A stretch of DNA of 8,389 nucleotides from Candidatus Omnitrophota bacterium. Lineage in GTDB: Bacteria > Omnitrophota > Gorgyraeia > Tantalellales > Tantalellaceae. Below, one piece after another: positions 1-6,126 of the stretch; position 1 is the stretch's first letter, and every line of letters begins with the position of its first letter. The translations under genes and the position numbers were made by a program. The notes below the pieces were generated by a model that saw only the letters and a list, made by a program, of their open reading frames with translations, was not told where the DNA came from and did not search any database. The stretch lies in NCBI GenBank assembly GCA_018814505.1, contig JAHIZQ010000115.1, forward strand, positions 1 through 8,389, read 5' to 3'.

Positions 1-62
1 ACAGGTAAGGAGTTAGTCGGATAATGTGTATATAAGTGTGTCGTTTCAAATCGTAAAACCAT

Positions 63-97
63 ATACGACATACGATGTACGACATACGATATACGAT
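63..97. repeat. Five tandem copies of a 7-bp unit (ATACGAY)
   Basis: Five head-to-tail heptamers read atacgac, atacgat, gtacgac, atacgat, atacgat. They end 5 bp before the sua5 ATG. The array occupies the space where a ribosome binding site would lie, and no Shine-Dalgarno-like purine run is visible there. The unit length is not a multiple of three, but the array lies outside the reading frame, so copy-number change would alter leader length only. Whether it occurs elsewhere in the genome cannot be seen from this window. Confidence 0.8.
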
Positions 98-102
98 AAA
101 TT

Positions 103-1134
103 ATGAAACCACGAATATTTAAAATAGACCCTTATAATATTGACCATGATCTTCTCAAACAGGCGGTTGCAATACTGCATAACCGAGGGCTTGTCGCGTT
201 TCCGACGGAAACCGTGTATGGATTAGGAGCTAACGCGCTTGATCCCAGAGCCTCTGCTGGTATTTTTGAAGCGAAAGAGCGCCCCTTGGATGACCCCTTA
301 ATTGTTCATATCTCGGAAAAAGATGATCTTTATCGTTTAACCAAAGAAGTTCCGACTAAAATCCAAAAACTTATTGACCTGTTTTGGCCGGGCCCGCTTA
401 CGGTTGTATTAGAAAAAACCGATTTGGTTCCTGATATTGTTACCACAGGGCTTATGACAGTAGCTGTACGTATGCCGCGAAACTCGATTGCCAGGAAATT
501 TATAGAATTAGCGGGTGTGCCCATCGCGGCTCCATCGGCAAATATTTTCGGCAGACCCTCACCTACAACAGCTAAACATGTTCTTAATGACCTTAAAGGT
601 AAGATAGACGTTATACTTGACGGAGGAAGGACCGAAATCGGGGTGGAATCCACAGTTGTTAAGTTTCAAGATGGTAAAGTGGTTGTTCTCAGGCCCGGTG
701 GGGTTGATATTGAAGACTTGCAAAGCGTGGCCGGCGATGTGACACTTGCGTCCGAGACGTCTGACTTAGCCAATTCGCCGGGAAAGTATCCCCAACATTA
801 TTCTCCGTCAGCAAAAGTTGTAATTGTTGGCAATGATTCTCGCCAAAGTGAAAAAGTTTTATTAAGCGCGTGGGAAATGAAATCGTATGGTCTTAGTGTT
901 GGTATTTTAGCAAAACAGGAACATGCTGATAAATACCGGAAATTTAAAGTTAAAGTTTTAGGACCGCAGAATGATGCTAGGACATGCGCGACAAGGCTTT
1001 TTCATATGCTTCGTGAGTTTGACGCGAAAAATGTAGATGTTATTATATCCGAAGCCATTTCAGAAAAAGGTATAGGGCTTGCAGTTATGAACCGGCTTCG
1101 TAAAGCGGCCGGGCCAGCGGACGCTTTACGATAA
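103..1134 (+). CDS. sua5: L-threonylcarbamoyladenylate synthase, two-domain Sua5 type
   Basis: This cytoplasmic enzyme makes threonylcarbamoyl-AMP from threonine, bicarbonate and ATP, releasing PPi. It is the first step of t6A37 modification of ANN-decoding tRNAs. The YrdC/Sua5 domain spans about residues 13-205. Visible motifs are FPTETVYGLG (33-42), KERP (58-61, the KxR element), WPGPLT (95-100), VRMPR (122-126), PSAN (144-147), the ESTVV strand (182-186) and LRPGG (196-200). The Sua5-specific linker follows (PGKYPQHYSP, 226-235), then the C-terminal Sua5 domain to residue 343. Length is normal for the two-domain form and longer than single-domain TsaC. The ATG at 103 fits the family N-terminus, although no Shine-Dalgarno is visible because tandem heptamers fill that space. 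The gene converges with the GHL10 gene, 18 bp away. The family call is very secure. Confidence 0.96.
   Translation: MKPRIFKIDPYNIDHDLLKQAVAILHNRGLVAFPTETVYGLGANALDPRASAGIFEAKERPLDDPLIVHISEKDDLYRLTKEVPTKIQKLIDLFWPGPLTVVLEKTDLVPDIVTTGLMTVAVRMPRNSIARKFIELAGVPIAAPSANIFGRPSPTTAKHVLNDLKGKIDVILDGGRTEIGVESTVVKFQDGKVVVLRPGGVDIEDLQSVAGDVTLASETSDLANSPGKYPQHYSPSAKVVIVGNDSRQSEKVLLSAWEMKSYGLSVGILAKQEHADKYRKFKVKVLGPQNDARTCATRLFHMLREFDAKNVDVIISEAISEKGIGLAVMNRLRKAAGPADALR
1099..1130. other. 9-bp inverted repeat inside the 3' end of sua5
   Basis: cgtaaagcg (1099-1107) and cgctttacg (1122-1130) are perfect reverse complements separated by a 14-nt GC-rich loop that itself contains ggccgggcc. The stop codon follows 1 base later. 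No T-tract follows on either strand, so it is not a canonical intrinsic terminator. In RNA it would still be a stable hairpin at the end of the sua5 message, in an 18-bp convergent gap that holds no other terminator. It may limit 3' decay or read-through, or it may simply be coding sequence (RKAAGPADALR). Confidence 0.45.
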
Positions 1135-1152
1135 TCTCTCAATTTATACCCA

Positions 1153-2352
1153 TTACTTAAAATTATCTTTCAAAAAATTCTGCAAATCTGAATTTTTTGT
1201 TATGTCATCATAAGAAAAAAGAACTATTCCCGGAACGGAATTTTGTTTTAAATAATTTATTTGCGTTTCAATTTGTTTAGTGTCATCTGTTAATAGATAC
1301 GCGCCCACCCCTATCTGCACTTTTTTGCTAAATTCCGGCAAAAGTAATGAATCAGTAGTTATTTTAAAAAGTTTTAAGTCATCGGTATAATTCATGGCTA
1401 CTACATAGTCGGCGTAACCTTGTTTTAACCATTCTGTCCAGTTTTGAAACGTGGTTGAATATGTTCTTTCGATAGATGGCACTATCGTGCAGGATATTTC
1501 AATAGAACTGTTTATTCTGCGGGCGGTTTGGGAAATGTCGGCTAAAAGGCTTGTTATTTGTGTCCTTTTCCAGTCGTCCCAGGATTTAAAATTCTGACGT
1601 GAATATTTCATTGTATTGGGGTCAAGTCCCGTGGCTTTTTTAAATAGTTCTATATTTGTTTTGCTGTATCCGTAACTTAATCCATGAGAGGTGAACCTTG
1701 ACCCCGGAATAAAAGGGATTGAGCTAGGATAACGGATATAGTCAAGATGTAATCCAGAAAACTCAGGATATTGGGTTATAATTTCTTTTACAATTTCTTG
1801 CAGATATTGTTTAACTTTAGGGTGACCCGGTTCTAAAAAAATTTGGTTTTCCCGGATATAATAGTTATCAAGTTGGTCTTTTTCGGGTTCAGGCATTGAA
1901 GTCCTGCCATGTTGATCTATACACAATATATCGGGTCCATACTTTTCGAGTATTGAAGCACTTTGGTTTTGGGCCAAACTTAATAGATTTAGCCAGGCAT
2001 GTACTTTTAATTTATTCTTGGAGGCAGTTTTTAAGAGGTATTTCAAAGTGTCTTCATTTTTAGTGGAACCCATTTGTTCATAAGGGTTTTTGTCTGTCAA
2101 ACCAGAATTGTAATAAGCTTTGTTTGCTCTATAAACCTGCAGATAAATGTCGTCTATACCTGCTTTTTTACAGGTATGAATAAGACGGTCAACGTTTTCT
2201 TTTGAATAAAGCACTTTGTCTGGGGAAAATACGGTTATCCACACACCGATTCTGGGTGAGGGCGTACGTTGGGCGGAATGAGAAACACTATAAAAACATA
2301 GTTGCAATAGAAATAACAGTACGAATAAACCAAAAATAGATTTTTTTATCAT
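1153..2352 (-). CDS. Secreted GHL10-family glycoside hydrolase (DigH/YddW-like)
   Basis: Residues 1-27 form a signal peptide: two lysines, a hydrophobic stretch at 6-23, and possible cleavage near SHSA|Q. The rest is one GHL10 (DUF187) TIM-barrel domain. It opens with RIGVWITVF (34-42), the usual entry strand. Further family elements are KVHAWLN (116-122), FLEPGHPKV (172-180), the signature GLHLDYIRYP (200-209) with the probable catalytic Asp204, a W-D-D-W-K-R segment, VAMNYTDD and GIVLFSYDD near the C-terminus. E. coli DigH of this family cleaves peptidoglycan glycan strands stripped of peptides. A cell-wall role is therefore plausible here, but another glycan substrate cannot be excluded. 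No lipobox is evident, so the product is likely periplasmic or secreted. The ATG at 2352 lies about 40 nt from a strong predicted promoter; the ribosome binding site is weak (AAGAG, distant). Monocistronic. Confidence 0.88.
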   Translation of the reverse strand: MIKKSIFGLFVLLFLLQLCFYSVSHSAQRTPSPRIGVWITVFSPDKVLYSKENVDRLIHTCKKAGIDDIYLQVYRANKAYYNSGLTDKNPYEQMGSTKNEDTLKYLLKTASKNKLKVHAWLNLLSLAQNQSASILEKYGPDILCIDQHGRTSMPEPEKDQLDNYYIRENQIFLEPGHPKVKQYLQEIVKEIITQYPEFSGLHLDYIRYPSSIPFIPGSRFTSHGLSYGYSKTNIELFKKATGLDPNTMKYSRQNFKSWDDWKRTQITSLLADISQTARRINSSIEISCTIVPSIERTYSTTFQNWTEWLKQGYADYVVAMNYTDDLKLFKITTDSLLLPEFSKKVQIGVGAYLLTDDTKQIETQINYLKQNSVPGIVLFSYDDITKNSDLQNFLKDNFK

Positions 2353-2380
2353 AGTTCGTTTGCTCTTAAAACGTTAAACA

Positions 2381-2394
2381 GGTTAATATCAACC
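2381..2394. promoter_or_regulatory. Candidate operator at the GHL10 transcription start
   Basis: ggttaatatcaacc is a 14-bp palindrome with a single mismatched pair (GGTT-A-ATAT-C-AACC). It overlaps the expected transcription start of the GHL10 gene, about 7 nt past its -10 box. That position suits a repressor site. No regulator is identified, and an AT-rich palindrome of this size can occur by chance. Confidence 0.35.
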
Positions 2395-2399
2395 ATATA

Positions 2400-2428
2400 C
2401 TTATAATATGCAGGCGTATATATGTCAA
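2400..2428 (-). promoter_or_regulatory. Sigma-70-type promoter for the GHL10 gene
   Basis: On the minus strand a perfect -35 TTGACA (2428-2423) is followed by a 17-bp spacer and a -10 TATAAG (2405-2400). The predicted start near 2393 gives a leader of about 40 nt before the ATG at 2352. The -35 and spacing are ideal and the -10 has one mismatch. Confidence 0.75.
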
Positions 2429-2497
2429 GAACTGCTTTTATGGTTTTTACTCAAACTGAAGGTTGATAATGTAACATATTGTGGGCACTTTCCAGAA

Positions 2498-2561
2498 GTC
2501 CATCCTGAGCAAGTGAATAAAAGTGTCATCCTGGGCGAGTGAAGCGAGTCGAAGGATCTGA
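2498..2561. repeat. Dispersed-type intergenic repeat, one full and one truncated copy
   Basis: The full copy (2525-2561) runs from gtcatcctgggcgagtgaa through gcgagtcgaaggatctga. It has short inverted ends (atcct/aggat) and an internal direct repeat of gcgagt. A truncated copy (2498-2516, gtccatcctgagcaagtgaa) lies 8 bp upstream in the same orientation and stops after agtgaa. From memory, this tcatcctgagcgagtgaagcg-type sequence recurs in intergenic regions of many unrelated environmental bacterial genomes. No transposase is present, so a non-autonomous or REP-like element is the likeliest reading. Confidence 0.65.
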
Positions 2562-2589
2562 AAGAAGTTCTTTGAAATAATAAAAAACG

Positions 2590-2617
2590 TTGATTTACAT
2601 AAATAGAGCGGTATAAT
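2590..2617 (+). promoter_or_regulatory. Sigma-70-type promoter for thyX
   Basis: -35 TTGATT (2590-2595), a 16-bp spacer and a perfect -10 TATAAT (2612-2617) predict a start near 2624. The leader is then about 30 nt and holds the AAGGAG ribosome binding site at 2638-2643. The promoter begins 28 bp after the repeat block ends. Confidence 0.75.
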
Positions 2618-2653
2618 GAGTAATGCAAAACTCAAGAAAGGAGCCAAAGACAC

Positions 2654-3373
2654 GTGGCAGAAACGAAACTAAATGTTAAACTATTGAGTAAAACGGATAA
2701 TGCGTGTGAAATCATATACGCGGCTTGCAGGCAATGTTATTCTTCAGATTTTGCCGGTAATATTTTTGAAAAGTCTATTGAGTCACGCGAAAAAACCGCA
2801 GAATTTATAAAAAAAGTTGTTGCAAGCGGGCATGAAAGCCCTTTGGAACACGTAAAGTTTACCTTCGCGATAGAAGGCGTTTCACGCGCGCTCACGCATC
2901 AGTTAGTCAGGCACCGGATAGCTTCGTACTCACAGCAAAGCCAAAGATATGTGAAAGAATCTGAATTTGATTACATAATTCCCCCGGTTTTTAAAAACGA
3001 TACAGCAATCAATTCTCGTTTTGTCAGCATGATGCAAAAAATACAAGAAGGGTACAACGACCTTTTGAAAATGTTAAAAGAAAAAGGTATTGAAGGTGAA
3101 AAAGCCAATCAGGACGCCCGGTTTGTTTTGCCGCAGGCGGTAGAAACAAAAATAGTAGTTACAATGAATTCGCGTGAACTAAAACACTTTTTCGCGCACC
3201 GCTGTTGCGCGAGAGCGCAATGGGAAATTAGAATACTCGCCAATAAAATGCTTGATATTTGTAAAAAAGAATTACCCGAAGTTTTTGAAACAAGCGGTGC
3301 GAAGTGTGAAGAGCTTAAATTCTGCCCGGAAGGTGAAAAGTTTAGCTGTCGAAAATATCCTACCGTACGTTAA
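2654..3373 (+). CDS. thyX: Flavin-dependent thymidylate synthase ThyX
   Basis: ThyX converts dUMP to dTMP using methylene-tetrahydrofolate as carbon donor and FAD/NADPH for reduction. It acts as a cytoplasmic homotetramer and is unrelated to ThyA. The diagnostic RHR-x7-S-x-R motif is intact at residues 86-98 (RHRIASYSQQSQR). SGHESPLEH (58-66) and the substrate/flavin-binding segment NSRELKHFFAHRCCARAQWE are also typical. The C-terminal tail carries three spaced cysteines (KCEELKFCPEGEKFSC), a pattern seen in a subset of ThyX proteins. At 239 residues the length is normal. The start is GTG at 2654: AAGGAG lies 10 nt upstream and MAETKLNVKLL is a normal ThyX opening. It has its own promoter and its stop lies 1 bp from the convergent apt stop. 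ThyX implies the host does not depend on ThyA, though ThyA could be encoded elsewhere. Confidence 0.96.
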   Translation: MAETKLNVKLLSKTDNACEIIYAACRQCYSSDFAGNIFEKSIESREKTAEFIKKVVASGHESPLEHVKFTFAIEGVSRALTHQLVRHRIASYSQQSQRYVKESEFDYIIPPVFKNDTAINSRFVSMMQKIQEGYNDLLKMLKEKGIEGEKANQDARFVLPQAVETKIVVTMNSRELKHFFAHRCCARAQWEIRILANKMLDICKKELPEVFETSGAKCEELKFCPEGEKFSCRKYPTVR

Positions 3374-3374
3374 T

Positions 3375-3896
3375 TTATTCCCCTTCGTAATTAATCAGAG
3401 TTTGTGGATTGTAACTCGAGATTTTGTCCATATAGTTTAAAAATGTCAGCCCTATTATCGAAAAAATGCCGGCGACTTCTGCTTTTTGGCTTTCTACCAT
3501 TTTCGCGACGGCTTGCAGGGTTCCGCCTGTCGCGATCAAATCGTCTACAATAAGCCATTTCTTGCCCGGGGTTAGGTCTGCTTTATGTATTTCTAGTGTA
3601 GCTTCACCATATTCCAACGAATAACTTTGCCCAATAATGTCTCCCGGAAGTTTGCCGGCTTTTCTTGCTAGAACCAAAGGCAGGGACCTTTTTAACGCGA
3701 AAGGCGCGGCAACAAGAAACCCACGGCTTTCAATGGCAATAACCCCGTCAATTTGGGTCTCATTATAAAGTTTATCCATTTCATCGAGCACATATTGGAA
3801 AGCCAGTGGGTTAACAAAAATACTTGTAATGTCATAAAAGAGTATTCCTGGTTTTGGGAAATTCGGTACCTTACGTATAACATTATCAAGATTCAT
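3375..3896 (-). CDS. apt: Adenine phosphoribosyltransferase
   Basis: Apt salvages adenine: adenine + PRPP gives AMP + PPi, in the cytoplasm and usually as a dimer. The 173-residue protein shows the family motifs in order: FPKPGILFYDIT (13-24), ESRGF (56-60), RKAGKLPG (78-85), YSLEYG (92-97) and the PRPP-binding loop VDDLIATGGT (117-126). I place the start at the ATG at 3896, preceded by GGAGGT with 4-nt spacing. An in-frame ATG 12 nt upstream (3908) overlaps that Shine-Dalgarno and would add only four residues (MEVN). Length and N-terminus match typical Apt. It lies 99 bp downstream of hppA on the same strand with a strong hairpin between them. No clear promoter is visible in that gap, so partial read-through from hppA is possible. 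Confidence 0.95.
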   Translation of the reverse strand: MNLDNVIRKVPNFPKPGILFYDITSIFVNPLAFQYVLDEMDKLYNETQIDGVIAIESRGFLVAAPFALKRSLPLVLARKAGKLPGDIIGQSYSLEYGEATLEIHKADLTPGKKWLIVDDLIATGGTLQAVAKMVESQKAEVAGIFSIIGLTFLNYMDKISSYNPQTLINYEGE

Positions 3897-3938
3897 ATTT
3901 ACCTCCATCGTGTAACGTAAAACTATTTGATAAACCGT

Positions 3939-3963
3939 AGGGGCACCCCTTGTCGGTGCCCCT
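3939..3963. terminator. Strong GC-rich hairpin between hppA and apt
   Basis: aggggcacc (3939-3947) and ggtgcccct (3955-3963) form a perfect 9-bp stem with a 7-nt loop, 33 bp past the hppA stop. On the minus strand the downstream sequence is ACGGTTTATC, with no T-tract. It is therefore not a canonical intrinsic terminator. It may attenuate or stabilise the hppA 3' end before apt. Its form (gtaggggcacc...ggtgcccct) also resembles palindromic repeats scattered through some bacterial genomes, so it could be a REP-like element. Confidence 0.55.
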
Positions 3964-3995
3964 GAATGATTATGATGATAAGTGACGTCGTGCTA

Positions 3996-5981
3996 TCAGA
4001 ACAACCCAATAAACCCTTTATGAACCGAAAGAAGTAGTCCTCCGAACACCAAGGATACAATACCCATAAGTTTTACCAGAATGTTCATGGCAGGACCGGT
4101 AGTGTCTTTAAAGGGGTCTCCGACAGTGTCTCCGACAACAGCGGCCTGGTGAACGTCTGTTCCTTTGCCTCCGAGGTTACCTTCTTCAATCCATTTTTTA
4201 GCGTTATCCCACGCGCCGCCGCTGTTAGCCATCATTATCCCTAAAAGAACGCCGCTTACGGTGGCTCCCGCGAGAAATCCTCCAAGCGCTTCAACTCCTA
4301 GCAGAGTGCCTACTAATAGTGGGCTTACAATAGCTACTACGCCTGGAAGCACCATTTCTTTTAAAGCGCTCTTGGTTGCTATGTCAATACAAGTTTGAGT
4401 GTCGGGTTTCGCGGTGCCTGCCATTAAACCTTTGATTTCACGGAACTGCCGGCGTATCTCCTGGACAATTTTGTCCGCCGCGCGTCCTACGGATTTTAAA
4501 GTCATTGCGGCAATAGAAAAAGGTACAAGCGCGCCGATGAATAGGCCCGCGACAGGCAGAGGTTTAATAAGGTCAATAGCAGTCAGGCCTGTAACTTTTT
4601 GGAACGCCGCGAAAAGAGCAAGCGCTGTAAGCGCGGCAGAACCGATTGCGAAACCTTTGCCAATAGCCGCAGTAGTGTTGCCTAGTGAATCGAGTTTATC
4701 CGTTATTTTTCGTACGCTTTTATCTAATCCGGCCATTTCAGCTATACCGCCAGCATTGTCGGCAATAGGCCCGTAAGAATCTGTGGACATTACAATTCCG
4801 ATTGTGCAAAGCATGCCTACCGCGGCAAGGCCGATACCGTAGAGCCCCGCGAAATGATAAGAAACAAGCATTGCGACAACAATGGTCAGGACCGGTGCGA
4901 TAGTACTTTCAAATCCTATAGCGAGACCTGCGACAATTGTGGTTGCGGGCCCGGATTTTGACTGATTAGCGATGTCTCTTATAGGTTTGGCTGAAGTAAA
5001 ATATTCACTTTCCAGGCCGATAAGTATACCGCCGCCTAGCCCTGCCAATATTGCCCAAAAAGAATTTATGCTGTTAAACATTATTTTAGAGGTAATAAAC
5101 GCGCCTATCAGAAAAAGAACGGAAGATATTAAAGTGGAATTCCTTAAAGCAGTTTGCGCGTTAAGATTTTTCAGAAAATTCATTGAAAGAACGCCTACGA
5201 TAGAAGCAACTAGCCCGATTGTAATTAAAACAAGCGGAAACGACATTGCAGTGAAAGGGTTAGCCATTACTGCGCCTATGGCCATGGTCGCGATAACTGA
5301 CCCTACGTAAGACTCAAAAAGATCTGCTCCCATACCGGCTGTATCGCCTACGTTGTCGCCCACATTGTCAGCAATGACTCCGGGGTTTCGGGGATCATCT
5401 TCAGGGATTCCTGCTTCAATTTTTCCTACGAGGTCTGATCCCATGTCCGCGGCTTTAGTGAAAATACCACCTCCAACGCGCGCGAAAAGAGCTATTGAAC
5501 TCGCGCCAAGCGCAAATCCAGTAATTATAGCGGTGTCTCTTGTTATCATATACCATGTACCCAAACCTAAAACTCCAAGAGCCGCGACAGTTATTCCCAT
5601 TACAGAACCACCTTTAAAAGCAATGCTGAGAGCTTCACCGGCACCGGAAGAGCGTGCGGCTTCGCATGTCCTGGCACTTGAACGCGTTGCGGCTTTCATG
5701 CCGATAAAGCCGGCAAGCATTGATGCAAACGCGCCGGAAACATAAGCAATCCCGGTAGGAAGAGAAAGGAACTTTGCGATAACGATAAACATTATCACCA
5801 CAAAAATAAGAATTATTCGATATTCTCTTTTTAGGAAAACCATTGCGCCTTTATGCACTTCATAAGAGATATCACGCATTTTATCAAGGCCTTCAGGTTT
5901 AGTTAGAAGTGTCATGAACGTTATGAGGGCAAAAAGAATACCAATAAGCCCAAGTAAGGGGATGAATCCAACTGCAATCAT
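3996..5981 (-). CDS. hppA: K+-dependent membrane pyrophosphatase, probably Na+-translocating
   Basis: HppA couples PPi hydrolysis to cation export across the inner membrane. The 661-residue protein has the usual length and a many-helix hydrophobic profile. Active-site elements are visible: the segment from DMGSDLVGK (179-187) into [12 protein letters not shown] (205-216), the [12 protein letters not shown] region (401-412), and [11 protein letters not shown] (618-628). Two positions are diagnostic. GNTTAAIGK has Ala438 and Gly441, where K+-independent enzymes carry Lys and Thr, which indicates K+ dependence. DLFESY places the gating glutamate at Glu223, the position known from Thermotoga maritima Na+-PPase rather than the one-turn-later position of plant H+-PPases. 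That favours Na+ pumping, possibly Na+/H+. Start: the ATG at 5981 has AAGGAG at 6-nt spacing. An upstream in-frame TTG at 6014 would add 11 charged residues and has no ribosome binding site. It has its own promoter and a structured leader. Confidence 0.95.
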   Translation of the reverse strand: MIAVGFIPLLGLIGILFALITFMTLLTKPEGLDKMRDISYEVHKGAMVFLKREYRIILIFVVIMFIVIAKFLSLPTGIAYVSGAFASMLAGFIGMKAATRSSARTCEAARSSGAGEALSIAFKGGSVMGITVAALGVLGLGTWYMITRDTAIITGFALGASSIALFARVGGGIFTKAADMGSDLVGKIEAGIPEDDPRNPGVIADNVGDNVGDTAGMGADLFESYVGSVIATMAIGAVMANPFTAMSFPLVLITIGLVASIVGVLSMNFLKNLNAQTALRNSTLISSVLFLIGAFITSKIMFNSINSFWAILAGLGGGILIGLESEYFTSAKPIRDIANQSKSGPATTIVAGLAIGFESTIAPVLTIVVAMLVSYHFAGLYGIGLAAVGMLCTIGIVMSTDSYGPIADNAGGIAEMAGLDKSVRKITDKLDSLGNTTAAIGKGFAIGSAALTALALFAAFQKVTGLTAIDLIKPLPVAGLFIGALVPFSIAAMTLKSVGRAADKIVQEIRRQFREIKGLMAGTAKPDTQTCIDIATKSALKEMVLPGVVAIVSPLLVGTLLGVEALGGFLAGATVSGVLLGIMMANSGGAWDNAKKWIEEGNLGGKGTDVHQAAVVGDTVGDPFKDTTGPAMNILVKLMGIVSLVFGGLLLSVHKGFIGLF

Positions 5982-5987
5982 TATTAA

Positions 5988-6029
5988 CTCCTTTTTTTTG
6001 ATGATTCCCCTCAAAATCTAAAAAGGGGA
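5988..6029 (-). promoter_or_regulatory. Structured hppA leader overlapping the ribosome binding site
   Basis: On the minus strand UCCCCU (6029-6024) can pair with AGGGGA (6011-6006), a perfect 6-bp stem with a 12-nt loop. The same arm, read as CCUUUUU (6026-6020), can instead pair with AAAAAGG (5996-5990), which is part of the Shine-Dalgarno region AAAAAGGAG. The two pairings exclude each other: one leaves the ribosome binding site free and the other partly hides it. The second is A-U rich and weak. No known riboswitch family is recognised. Confidence 0.35.
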
Positions 6030-6061
6030 GAGATTAACGCGTAAAATTAAAAACAGAGGAC

Positions 6062-6090
6062 ACAATAGCATATCTGAGGTCGATTTTCAA
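6062..6090 (-). promoter_or_regulatory. Sigma-70-type promoter for hppA
   Basis: On the minus strand -35 TTGAAA (6090-6085), a 17-bp spacer and -10 TATTGT (6067-6062) predict a start near 6055 and a leader of about 74 nt. It lies in the 145-bp gap after the response regulator, so hppA can be expressed independently of the two-component genes. No T-tract terminator is seen after the regulator, so read-through into hppA is also possible. Confidence 0.65.
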
Positions 6091-6126
6091 TAGGAAAAAT
6101 AAAATTTTGGATCTGGTGAGGTACAA

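Larger units (their letters stand above)
2353..2653. other. 301-bp divergent intergenic region
   Basis: This region separates the starts of the GHL10 gene and thyX. It holds a promoter for each (2400-2428 on minus, 2590-2617 on plus), a near-palindrome at the GHL10 transcription start, and a repeat block at 2498-2561. I find no convincing gene. Short minus-strand open frames exist only because they translate the repeat. Confidence 0.8.

Noticed and set aside
1..62. Promoter or upstream gene end before sua5
   Set aside because: No acceptable -35/-10 pair was found, and no open frame enters from the left edge with recognisable protein sequence.
63..97. CRISPR-like array
   Set aside because: The units are 7 bp and contiguous with no spacers, and no cas genes are in the window.
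330..653. 107-codon minus-strand frame inside sua5
   Set aside because: It is antisense to a well-conserved domain and shows no recognisable motif or start signal.
2425..2653. Short minus-strand open frames between the two divergent promoters
   Set aside because: They translate the dispersed repeat (for example ILRLASLAQDD), cover the thyX promoter and lack a ribosome binding site. Not genes.
4165..5745. Plus-strand open frames of about 75-130 codons opposite hppA
   Set aside because: They are antisense frames kept open by the Gly/Ala-rich hppA codons. They have Pro/Ala/Ser-rich composition, no domain and no ribosome binding sites.
6000..6014. Extended hppA start at the TTG at 6014
   Set aside because: It lacks a ribosome binding site and adds a charged 11-residue segment before a normal membrane-helix N-terminus. 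The ATG at 5981 has an ideal AAGGAG.
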